DNA from: Sindora glabra
Lineage: Eukaryota; Streptophyta; Magnoliopsida; Fabales; Fabaceae
Assembly: GCA_020226215.1 (NCBI GenBank)
Contig: CM035236.1
Span: 1,493,001-1,557,000 of the forward strand
Direction: 5' to 3'
DNA length: 64,000 bases
Shown piece by piece: positions 26,401 to 36,607 of the stretch (position 1 is the stretch's first letter; each line of letters begins with the position of its first letter). The position numbers were made by a program, and so were the translations under genes. Under the pieces are notes generated by a model, which worked only from the letters and a program-made list of their open reading frames with translations, did no database searches and was not told where the DNA came from.

Positions 26401-28772
26401 CGATTACCCACACTAACAGCGAAAATAATGTTATGCTTCAGGTCGTAAACAGGGAGATTGAGCCCACTGTACATGAATATGACCTCCTCTACACAGATGA
26501 GACAAATCTGCGGTTAATTGAATTCGCTGACAAAATAAAATCACATGACACACCCTCCTAATCGGAGGATTCGGAGGGCGATAATGAGACAGCATCGGCC
26601 CAGTACATGATCCAACCCCGGCCAACAAAGCTGGACCAATTTGCCGATATTGCGCTGTCCCAGAAGGAGCAACAGCAATAAAATAACGATGAAATTCTAC
26701 AGCTTAGGGATCAACTCACCAGTGCAAACACAGAGTTACTCAAACTGAAGGATGAGTTGACGTCCCTCACTGAGAAACTTCATTCGTTAGAACAACAGAA
26801 AGAAGAAAACGCAGAGACAATATCCAAACTCAAACACGATAATGTACTGCTACAGGAGGAACTGTCCACAGCAACAAGTAAGGCAGAAAACCTTAGGGCG
26901 GTCAACATTAGTTTAGAAAATCATAATAAACAGCTCAATGCACAGCTATCAGAACAGATTGTGCAGGTGGTTGAACAAGCTGAGGTAGAAACCACCAGAG
27001 CTGATGAGCAAGTTATAGCTGAGGTAAAACAGCGATCGATGATAGCGAATATAAAGAAAAAACCAAGAAAAATAAAATGGGATGAGGAGTTCACGTACTC
27101 TGGTCCTTTGAAAAAATGAACGAGGCAAGCATATGCACGTCAGTAGATAACAACCGCTGAGGAGATAACAACCGCTGAAGAGGTCTACGGGCAGACCAAA
27201 GAGGCCCCTATTGTAATTGAGGATGAAACACCCACAAATAAAAATAATAAAAAGCAGACTCACAAGCCACCCCACAGTCCAAAGTTTCCAACTGCGAAAT
27301 ACCTGACCAAGGATGTCAGGAGTAAGATGATGCAATTAAAATTGGCAGGAGATCCACAGTAAGTCATGTTCTATTTTCTTGTGGATGCTTTGCATTTATT
27401 AGGAAGTTTTATCTATCGCCTCATCTAATCCCTTTGCCAAATCACCACATGCAGTATTTTTGTCTGGTCAATCCCCGAGCAGGATTTGTTCATCACATTT
27501 GAGGATTTCGTGGGAGTTATGAAAGAGGAATCAATCACAAACAATGTATGTATCATCTGGTCATTTAAACGCATTGTTATTTTATCGTTAATCACACCTC
27601 TATTCCTGTTACTGTTTCTTTCCTAAACAGTAACAGGAATATAGTGTAATCGGTCTCGAAGAGATTGTTATCTCAACTTTGTGGAGTCTAAACGATTAGA
27701 TACAATTATTCTGTCTGTTTCAACTGGCGGATTCTTGTGTTACTATTTGAAGTTTGCCACCCTTGTCAATCATATAACAAGAACTAAACAATCAATGCAG
27801 ATCATAGATGCCCATGCCTACACTCTGAGCTTGGCTTCCAGGAATAGTGAAAGGAAGGTATTTGCCTTCGACAGCTGTTGTTGGGTAAGATTCTGAATCC
27901 ATCTCGCTTATATGAATCACAGAAGGCATCATTGATTCTGACTTAGGTTAAATCTATATTGACAGTCTTACATTGTGAGCGACCTCAAGTTTCTCCAGGA
28001 AGTCAGGCAATACAAATTCGATGCACATATGGAGGAAGCAATGGCTGCAGACGTTGTTATCTTCCCACTGAACTCCACGGGTGTCAATGACTTCAGCAAC
28101 CCTAACCACTTCACTCTTCTCGTCCTAGATAATAAAGCGCGCAGGTGGACACACTATAACTCGATGCGGCCGAGAAGAGAGGGGACACCGGATCCATACT
28201 TTCGTGATCCCACGATGGTGGTGAGTGATATTAAATACTTTGTTATTATATTGACGTTACTCTTTCCATCAGACACAGTAACATCACATAAACACAATAA
28301 GACAACGGTGTATCTCTCGTATGTAGCTCATTTAATGGTCTTCTGTTAGAGAAAACATGTCAAGTGTGATTCTATTTCACACATAACCTGTTATTCGTTG
28401 ATGTTTCTGTTTCTTGTAAAGACAGTCACTGTTTGTTTCCTGGGAGTTCCAATTTATTCTTAAACACCATTGGGTTATTTGTATGGTGGATGTGTTTTTA
28501 TTGCTGATGTTACTGTTGCCATAACAAAAACTAATAACTCACAACAATACAAGATGTTACAGCCAGAAATGTAGATAGTTGCACGGAGTTTTCATTTTTC
28601 ATTTTTGTTGGTTTGCTAACAACAGAAGGACTACTACGAGAAAAGGATGAATGAAGTCCTTGCACGGGGTGGATTGGATAAAAAGGTAGAGGGAGACACC
28701 TCAGGTCCACCGTTTGATATAATATCATACGAACGGTCACCTCAACAGGAAGAAGCATCGTAAGTAGCAAGG

Positions 28773-29341
28773 TGTTGGGAATTCGGATTATCACATGCAG
28801 CGGAATTTTAAATTTTTGATTTGAATTCTACCTAGGATCCATGCAAAAAGCATAAGTCAATGATTAGGGTTTTACCTATTGGGCACTCGTGTTTCTACTG
28901 ATCAAAACTTGAGAGCGGATGAATCAAACGCCGGCCGGAAGGTACAGCGTCTCTACGGTATCCACACAGAGTGAACAACGACCTCTCACCCTCCACACAT
29001 CTGCTAGGATGCGTTTTTCTCTCTAAGAATTAGGATTGGTTATTTTCTGAGTGATTTAGGATTTATATGGAAGCTTAAAACGTGATTATTAAGTGCTGCC
29101 CTCAAGTCCCCTTTTATAGAACTTAGGCAAGCCATAATCCTAGTCCTACTAGGATAATGCTTCCAAAATCCTAATCACACTTAACAACTCATCTTATCCT
29201 TATCCTAGAGATAATAGAAAGAGATAGGACTTATCTATTAATTATCTAATATTAGATAATAATATTATCTCATAATATATTTATCTAATATCTGATAAGA
29301 TAATTACTTGATATTACTTTAATATCAAATAATATTACATA

Positions 29342-29372
<31 letters not shown>

Positions 29373-30359
29373 GTGAATTTATTATTCTTAATAATATATA
29401 TGCACGAAAATAAGTCCAATTAATTGGATATTAATACAATTAAAGTCCAATTAATTATTGTCTTATTCCTACTCCTTTTGTGTGACCCTATAGGTTCTTA
29501 CTATGTTGACAATGACTTATTATTGAGCCATAGACAGCGAGCGGTATCTAGCAATACATCACTGCCACTCAAGTAGTAAGAATGTCTCTGATTCGACATC
29601 CACCTAATACATGATTAACGTTTTGCATCATAACCTTTTTTGTAATAATATCCAAATTGAACTGGAGGCATGGAATGTGTCATCCTCGTCAAAGTTCAAT
29701 TTTATATTTCTTGATACTGAGTAGACTTAAAATAAATAATTAATATCACATATTAATTCAACTGAGCATGGCTATGCATTTCTAAGTCTCACTCAATCAA
29801 GGGGCCTAAGGATATTTCTCTTTTATACAAGAGTAACAAAATCCCATTTACATCACTCACTTCCCTCTGCATGATTTATGACACACCCAATCAATGCCCT
29901 ACTTGTCATCCTGATTAAAGGTGACATAGGACAATATTAAAGTGAGTAATTCCTCATGTAGGGAACCGTAGTGACTTCAGGTTAAAGGTTTATGTGTAGT
30001 TGTGATCATATGAGAATAACTTATGACACGTTTATCCATACAATATTCTCATAGTGGGTCAGTCCAGTACATTGTTCACTAGCAATGTACTCATGTATTG
30101 ACTTGATATCACATATCCATGATTCGTAATCATCAGTCACTATACATGCTAGTCTCGATGTATTATTACTATCCCTTTCATAATAATACTTGACTAGGGG
30201 CATTTTAGGAATAGCAAAGTTATTCCAAGGATAATTATTATATTAAGTTATAAATTGCGCATAATAAAAATAAAATATAATAATTAAATTGCCTAAAACA
30301 TAATACATTGTATATAACTTTAATCATCTATATGATTGGTTCTAGGACATACACCAACA
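28773..30359. mobile_element. Solo LTR inside the last intron of the Ulp1-like gene
   Basis: 1587 bp starting TGTTGGGAATTCGG and ending CATACACCAACA, flanked on both sides by the perfect 5-bp duplication CAAGG (28768-28772 and 30360-30364). No internal retrotransposon genes are present, so it is a solo LTR left by recombination. The termini resemble those of copia LTRs, which is a family-level guess. A short TA run lies at 29344-29370. Removing it leaves an ordinary intron of about 80 bases. Confidence 0.9.
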
Positions 30360-30939
30360 CAAGGTCCTTTCTTATCAAATGTTAACATGTCTAGTGGGTA
30401 CCAAACTAACTCGTTACTATTTTCCAGGCAAGACTGCGAGATAATCGTATGCTTCCATATAGAGAATATATTCAACAATAATGAGTTTCAGGAACAATTT
30501 CCCTTGAAAGAAGTGAGACAATACAGAGCAAAATTAGTTAATAAATTCCTCCAGGATTTCACTCTTTCCAGCTGAAGTTGATTAACATGCATATATATAA
30601 CAATAAAGTTGATTATTGTGCACATATGTAAAACTAAATCCATGTTAAACCATTGTCTTAATATTTAAAATTCAAGTGTATGTATAACTCAATTGTAAAT
30701 GTAATTCTTCTGTACAGATTAATCTTATATCCAGTTTATGTTAGCACTCAGACATCAGGTTGCCATATGAATTACTCGCACATGTGTTGATGTTACTCTT
30801 TTTTAACAGATACCCTCCCATCCAGTTGTGCGATACTATTCTCAAAACCTACCACCAATGTTTGTATGAATGAAGGACAATCTTTGAACAGTCATCAGCG
30901 ATGAACATGCACCTCTCACACGCACATGGGCCAGTTCCC

Positions 30940-32620
30940 TGGGTGTTACTGTTTTCGTCCGAAACAGTAACATCGCATAAACTGTATTTTCTTAGTTCTA
31001 ATCCTGAGAGGGACTTGTCAAGTAACATGCACAACCACTCAGACGCAGGACTGAGCACCCTCGTTGATGTTACTGTTTTCGTCCAAAACAGTAACATCAC
31101 ATATGAACACGTTTCTTGGACATAATGAGGATAGGAACGTGTCAAGTGACATGAATAACAACCTAGACCCGCCTTCCATCCAACCATAACCTCCAGGGCT
31201 TAATACCCAGCACCCTCGTTGATGTTACTGTTTTCGTCCAAAACAGTAACATCGCATATGAACACGTTTCTTGGACACAATCAGGATAGGAACTTGTCAA
31301 GTAACATGAATAACAACCTAGACCCGCCCTCCAGCCAACCATAACCTCCAGGGCTCAATACCCAACACCCTCATTGATGTTTCTGTTTTCTCCTAAAACA
31401 GTAACATCACATATGAACACGTTTCTTGGACATAATGAGGATAGGAACATGTCAAGTGACATGAATAACAACCTAGACCCGCCCTCCAGCCAACCATAAC
31501 CTCCAGGGCTCACTACCCAGCACCCTCGTTGATGTTACTGTTTTCGTCCAAAACAGTAACATCGCATATGAACACATTTCTTGGACACAATCAGGATAGG
31601 AACTTGTCAAGTGACATGAATAACAACCTAGATCCACCCTCCAGCCAACCATAACCTCCAGGGCTCAATACCCAACACCCTCGTTGATGTTTCTATTTTC
31701 TCCTAAAATAGTAACATCACATATGAACACGTTTCTTGGACATAATGAGGATAGGAACATGTCAAGTGACGTGAATAACAACCTAGACCCGCCCTCCAGC
31801 CAACCATAACCTCCAGGGCTCACTACCCAGCACCCTCGTTGATGTTACTGTTTTCGTCCAAAACAGTAACATCGCATATGAACACGTTTCTTAGACACAA
31901 TCAGGATAGGAACTTGTCAAGTGACATAAATAACAACCTAGACCCGCCCTCCAGCCAACCATAACCTCCAGGGCTTAATACCCAGCACCCTCGTTGATGT
32001 TACTGTTTTCGCCTAAAACAGTAACATCCCATATGAAGATGTTTCTTTGACATAATCAGGATAGGGACTTGTCAAGTGACGTGAATAACAACCTAGACCC
32101 GCCCTCCAGCTAGCCATAACCTCCAGGGCTCAATACCCAGCACCCTTGTTGATGTTACTATTTTCGTCTAAAACAGAAACATCCCATACGAAGACGTTTC
32201 TTTGACATAATCAGGATAGGGACTTGTCAAGTGATGTGAATAACAACCTAGACCCGCCCTCCAGCCAGCCATAACCTTCAGGGCTCAATACCCAGCACCC
32301 TTGTTGATGTTACTGTTTTCGCCTAAAACAGAAACATCTCATACGAAGACGTTTCTTTGACATAATCAGGATAAGGACTTGTCAAGTGACGTGAATAACA
32401 ACCTAGACCCTCCTTCCAGCCCATCATAACCTCCAGGACTCAATACCCATCAGCCTCGATGATGTTACTATTTTCGTCCAAAATAGTAACATCGCATAGA
32501 CTGTATTTTCTTGCTTCTTATCCTGAGAGGGACTTGTCAAGTGACATGTACAACCACTCAGACGCAGGACTGAGCAGCCTCGAGGATGTTACTATTTTCG
32601 CCCAAAATAATAACATCCAA
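30940..32620. repeat. Tandem hairpin array 3' of the Ulp1-like gene
   Basis: About twelve hairpins. The inner units are about 155 bp and share CACGTTTCTTGGACA, GGATAGGAACTTGTCAAGTG and CCATAACCTCCAGGGCT. Neighbouring units alternate between two subtypes (CATAATGAGGATAGG and CACAATCAGGATAGG), suggesting growth by about 310-bp dimers. The outermost units at both ends (30946-31065 and 32461-32583) are a different, shorter type of about 120 bp containing CAACCACTCAGACGCAGGAC. The best hairpin, 31066-31098, has 14-bp perfect arms GATGTTACTGTTTT around a CGTCC loop. Confidence 0.93.
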
Positions 32621-32981
32621 GATAATGTGCAACCAGTAGCGTTCGATGATGCACGAAAAGGACTGAGCTGTACTACAAGAGTATCAATGGAATTGCCATG
32701 AGAAAAAAAAAAGGAATGTATTGTTATATTCAGCCACATCATCTAATACATTATGTGATCCGATGTCAATGTCCAAAAAATAGGTGCACATATAGAAGTT
32801 CAACAACATAATATGAATTTAGTGAGTGTCTTGGCTCCTATTAACTACTAGTTTTTCTAGAACTTCACTGATCTAGAAGTAACAAACCATGCACATAAGC
32901 AGATCTGTACTCTTCTAGAAGGCTAAAAAAGAAATCAACTTCTAGGGAGTTGAGAGCAATTTTCCTTGCCGCAGTCATAAC

Positions 32982-33951
32982 TTAGGTAGGAGTTAACCTA
33001 TCAATCTTCATAATCTCACTTGTCACTTGCATCCTTCTCCTTGCAGAATCAGATTCATGTTGGAAACAAGAAGCCAAGCGGCCTATATGTTTACTTGCAT
33101 CCTCCATCACATCACTTATTCGTGCAAATCTAGAAGAGAATTCTCTCAGAACTTCTGAATTTTCTATCTTTGCCTTCTTTGACCTACGGTTTACTGGGGT
33201 GGTTGAGGAAGAAGTTCCCATCGGGGCACATGGAGGGACTGGGTAAGTGTCCTCCGCGGAAAAGGCAGGAACATTTTCTTCTTGCTCTTCTTCTTCTCTG
33301 TCCCTTACTTCGTCTTCTATCCCCTCTAATGCATCTTGTGGATTTACAGCCTCATCTCCAATGGCTCTATCCTTCCCAAATATTTTGGCTAAATCATCAA
33401 AAAATAGAAATGGCTTGTTTCTTAAACCCACGGCATTTTTGTGGCTCTAGCATAAAAGAAGGGAAAACATAATGAGAGAAGGTAAAACTTTAAAAGATGT
33501 CACAAATAAATAGAAATATACACAATTACACTTATGTGCATAGAAGAAAAGGCATAATATAAAATATTACCTTCACCCATTCATCCCACACTAGCTTTGA
33601 GTAAGTTACGAACTTCTCTTCATCATTCCATCCAAATCTGCTGGCAGCTGGACCAAGCATCTCCGCAATAGCATTATATTGATTCCTCAAATACTTGATA
33701 CGGGACTTGATGTGTGGCTTAACCTTCATACCACACCCAGGAATCTTCTGATCCATAAGTTGTTCCAACCTGTTATAAGCACCATTCTTGAACTGGCCAT
33801 TATCCGTTTTCCAACCACCCAGCTCCACAAGATCCATCATTGCACTAATTAGTGCACGATCCTCAGCGCTTCCCCATCTTGTGCATCCTCTAGATGGGTT
33901 CGCACCCTCACCACCTTGGTTGGCATTTCTCTGAGCTTTTGGTTGACTCAT
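32982..33951 (-). CDS. Harbinger ORF1: Myb/SANT-like DNA-binding protein
   Basis: Two exons, 33571-33951 and 32982-33446, joined in phase across a 124-bp intron; the product is 281 aa with no premature stop. Residues about 20-125 form a Myb/SANT-like domain (TRWGSAEDRALISAMMDLV, then IKYLRNQYNAIAEML and DEWVK). After the splice comes LFFDDLAKIFGKDRA, the usual continuation in this plant family, an acidic linker, a basic patch (RRSKKAK), and a helical C-terminus. In PIF/Harbinger elements this protein binds the transposon ends and works with the transposase in the nucleus. It lies downstream of the transposase on the same strand. The start chosen is the ATG at 33951 (MSQPKAQ). It is the only apparently intact gene of the element. 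Confidence 0.85.
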
Positions 33952-34177
33952 CTGTGAAGAACGAAAGATAGAAAGAGAGGAAACATAGGAATTCGTTAGA
34001 ACGGCATTCTGCACATGATTTAGCAATTTAGGATGATCACACCACCAGTTCAATAAAAAAATTTTGTCATTACTCCCATCTTATTACAAATTCAGATAAA
34101 AATAATACAAGAATAAAGTGTATATTGTCTACCAATCCATAAATGCAATACAAGTGAAACACGCTACATAGTTTTAG

Positions 34178-35586
34178 CTAAACCCTATTCAATGGTGTGG
34201 TGTCATGTAACCATGCATTGTACATCTCATTGGCAAGATCATGTCTGAAGGTAGTCCATGCAGCACTAGATTCCATAATCCCAATATTAAGTTCACCATT
34301 GTCTTCTTCCTCACCATCCACAAGCAAGGGCTTCATGGGATCCACACACATATATGTTCGAATGAAATTATGCATCAATGCGCAAGCTAAGATAATTCTA
34401 CCCACGGTTTTCCTAGGGTACCAAGTTGTACATCTTAGAATACCTCATCTCATTTTTAACAATCCAAAACACCTCTCGATAACATTCCTTGCTTGCGAAT
34501 GCTTCATATTAAAATATTCTTCAGCAGATACAGGTTGCGCACCACTCTTCCACACACTTAGATGATATCTCTGGCCTCTAAATGGTGTTAGAAAATCCTC
34601 ACAATTCATGTATCCGGCATCACACAAATAGTAGTTGCCTATAATTAACCAACATAAGTGTTAGGTACTTTCATCTCAAATAAGCTCCTTAGTTCAGATT
34701 GAGCAATGTCAAAGTACCTATGGTGTTACCTTGTGCAACTTGCAAAGTATTTTTTCTAGAAAGTGCATCTCGAAGCACTTTATTGTCATGTGCGGACCCC
34801 TCCCAACCAGGCAATATATAAATAAATTGCAAATCCCGCGTGCAAGCAGCTAACACATTAGTAGTGAGTTCTCCTTTTCTATTCCTGAATCTAGCTTTAT
34901 CTTTATCCCTAACACGAACCTTAATATGAGTTCCATCCAAAGCACCTAAGCAATTCTGCAGTGTGTATATATATAACTTGTTAATAGATACTGTATATAT
35001 TTATAAATATTTACACATTCATCTAATCTTCCTAGAAATTCTAACTTACTTTAAACCATTTCCACCTCTCATCTTGGCAATTCTCAATCACTGGCTCAGG
35101 TTTCTTTAGTAGAATATCATGGCATCTAAGGACAGCGAGGAGAACTGAATTGAAGTGCCTAGATATTGTCTCACCACTTCTCCTAAAGTACAATTGAGTT
35201 CTTCGATTTTTTGTGTCATGAGAAAGTGTGAATAGAAATAAAGCAACCATCTCCTCTAAACTAGTATTCCTATTTCCTTGTAACTTATCGACATCTCTTA
35301 GCATATCACATAACTTAGAAAAACAGGCTCTATTCATCCTAAGGTTGTCCAAGCATGCTAAGTCACTTTCTTAAATCATTGGCCTGAGATTTAAAAGCCT
35401 AGCATAATATCTTTCTTCAGTACAACTGTCAAATATATAGGATATAAGCTGAGGCAATCTAATGTCCAAAAAGGACAAAAGATACAAGAATTCAGAAATA
35501 GCCTCCAAAATCAACATCATCTGTGTGTATAATGCAATACATATAGTAGCAATCTTCTTCTTTTTACTCAACGGTAAGCGAGCCAT
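34178..35586 (-). pseudogene. PIF/Harbinger DDE transposase, two premature stops
   Basis: Three exons join in phase: 35050-35586, 34730-34955 and 34178-34638, 407 codons before the end, the usual size. Motifs: LDGTHIKV (first catalytic Asp, exon 2), LCDAGYMN (second Asp, exon 3) and NVIERCFGLLK (Glu), so the DDE triad is present. Exon 1 has the helix-rich N-terminus with SGETISRHFN. Two in-frame stops break it: TAA at 35371 before ESDLACLDNLRMNR, and TGA at 34445 where related proteins have Trp (KMR-W-GILR). No frameshift was seen. In an intact element this protein cuts and pastes the transposon at TWA sites. Its copy here cannot make full-length protein. Confidence 0.9.
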
Positions 35587-35639
35587 AACTATATAACATA
35601 GGCAAATTACATACAAGAATGTTATAAGTTAGAAGAGCA

Positions 35640-36368
35640 ATAAAAATATGGTCAGCCACTTTGAGTAATTTGAATGCAACAAATACTATTCATCTTTTTC
35701 AAGGTAGTCAACAGGCAAACAACAACGATATCATATCCAGAACCTCTTAGAAGCTCTGCCGTCGTGGTTGGATTAAACATATCAGTTTGCTAAACCATAA
35801 GCACACCCTTTTTTGTCAATTTCCACCATTATTTTATAACAGTTCCTATTCCCACGATTCAGCTCCGGAAAGTCGGGAAGGAAGTCCAAATTTCAAATAT
35901 GAAGGCCGTAGTTTACTTAATACAACAAGAGGAAATATAACGAGCAATGTCATCAAGGCTTACCAAAAATCGCTAGTGCCGTTGCCCGGAACTGTTGCTA
36001 GGGTTTAGAGGAGATGGCAGAAGCTCGAGAACCAGAAATCGCTACTACCGTTGCCGGAGACTGCTGCTAAGGTTGAGAGGCGACGGGAAATGCTCGACAA
36101 ACAAAAAGGCATACAGGAAGAAGTGAATCCTGATATTCAAATTATAAGGGCAAAATTGGTATTAAGTAATTTTAGCAGAGTCATTCTTGTCTATAAATTA
36201 GTTGAAAATGCAGGCAATAAAACTTACCGAGGGGGGTGGGTAAGTGACCTCCTACGTTTTATGGGAAATACAAGTTCCCGGGAAGATCTATTTCCTCCCA
36301 TTTGGACAACCAAACAACTTTGTGGTCGTTTATTTTCTGGGAAGTCCAGTTTCCCACGTTATTGCTGC
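35640..36368 (-). promoter_or_regulatory. Leader and promoter region of the transposase gene
   Basis: Between the transposase start and the right TIR. 35965-36095 holds two tandem units of about 65 bp (AAATCGCTAGTGCCGTTGCC and AAATCGCTACTACCGTTGCC). Read on the - strand this looks like a plant 5' leader, with AAACCCTAGCAAC and a possible splice donor (GATTTTTGGTAAGCC). The leader intron is inferred. No TATA box was pinned down. Confidence 0.45.
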
Positions 36369-36383
36369 GAACCAAACGACCCC
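36230..36383 (-). repeat. Right terminal inverted repeat and subterminal repeat
   Basis: Ends with GAACCAAACGACCCC, perfect complement of the left end, followed by TTA. An inner ACCAAACAAC word at about 36310 mirrors the left subterminal motifs. Confidence 0.85.
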
Positions 36384-36386
36384 TTA

Positions 36387-36607
36387 GTCCAGCATCAATG
36401 AACAAGTAGCCTAAAATATAAAAAATAATAATATGAATCATCTCGTCGTTTATTGAATAATTTATTTATACTTTTACTCCTTTCATTAAATCTTTGATAT
36501 GTCCTGATATTATCCCTTATTGAGTGAATAGCAGACCAAATGTCCATAGTAGCTAAGTTAGTAGTAATAGCTGTAGGGATATGAGGGTGAGAAAGATTCA
36601 AGAACAA
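36387..36607 (-). pseudogene. Upstream part of the coding remnant split by the Harbinger element
   Basis: Open on the - strand for about 70 codons (TMDIWSAIHSIRDNIRTYQ) and reaching the TTA duplication. Before insertion it would have continued into the frame at 22678-22837. The protein is not recognised. Confidence 0.35.

Larger units (their letters stand above)
23415..30575 (+). pseudogene. Ulp1-like (C48) cysteine protease gene with premature stops
   Basis: Nine exons join in phase by GT/AG sites: 23415-23429, 24774-25466, 25955-26128, 26442-27358, 27455-27545, 27801-27884, 27966-28220, 28626-28759 and 30428-30575, giving 837 codons including the end. Order: an N-terminal region with FWVLINAIITKELDR (exon 2), a coiled coil rich in Glu/Lys/Gln (exon 4), then a C48 domain. 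Catalytic His is in NHFTLLVLD, the Asp position is Asn in WTHYNSM, and Gln-Cys is in SQDCEIIVC, where family members usually have DCG. Ulp1-like enzymes cut SUMO or related tags; similar genes are known in plant MULEs. Five in-frame stops (24822, 26559, 26679, 27117, 27144) break it, yet no frameshift is seen. All introns longer than 250 bp except the one enlarged by a solo LTR contain the hairpin repeat. Confidence 0.82.
22841..36383. mobile_element. 13.5-kb PIF/Harbinger-like DNA transposon carrying a Ulp1-like gene
   Basis: Ends are 15-bp perfect inverted repeats, GGGGTCGTTTGGTTC on the left and its complement on the right, flanked on both sides by TTA (22838-22840 and 36384-36386). TTA/TAA target duplications and GGG..GTTTGGTT ends are typical of PIF/Harbinger. 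Its right half carries the two genes expected of the superfamily on the - strand: a DDE transposase and a Myb/SANT-like ORF1. Its left half carries a + strand Ulp1-like protease gene, convergent with the other two. The element has higher GC and CpG content than its surroundings. A solo LTR and large arrays of a short hairpin account for much of its size. It has split an older - strand coding remnant (21182-22837 and 36387-36607). Confidence 0.88.

Noticed and set aside
30940..32620. Looks at first like a CRISPR array: short near-identical repeats at regular spacing.
   Set aside because: The spacers are themselves near-identical tandem sequence, the context is a plant genome, and the repeat is a self-complementary hairpin in a minisatellite.
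30849..32742. Several frames of 74-112 codons over the hairpin array on both strands.
   Set aside because: They exist because the array units lack stops in some frames; sequence is that of the repeat and no motif is found.
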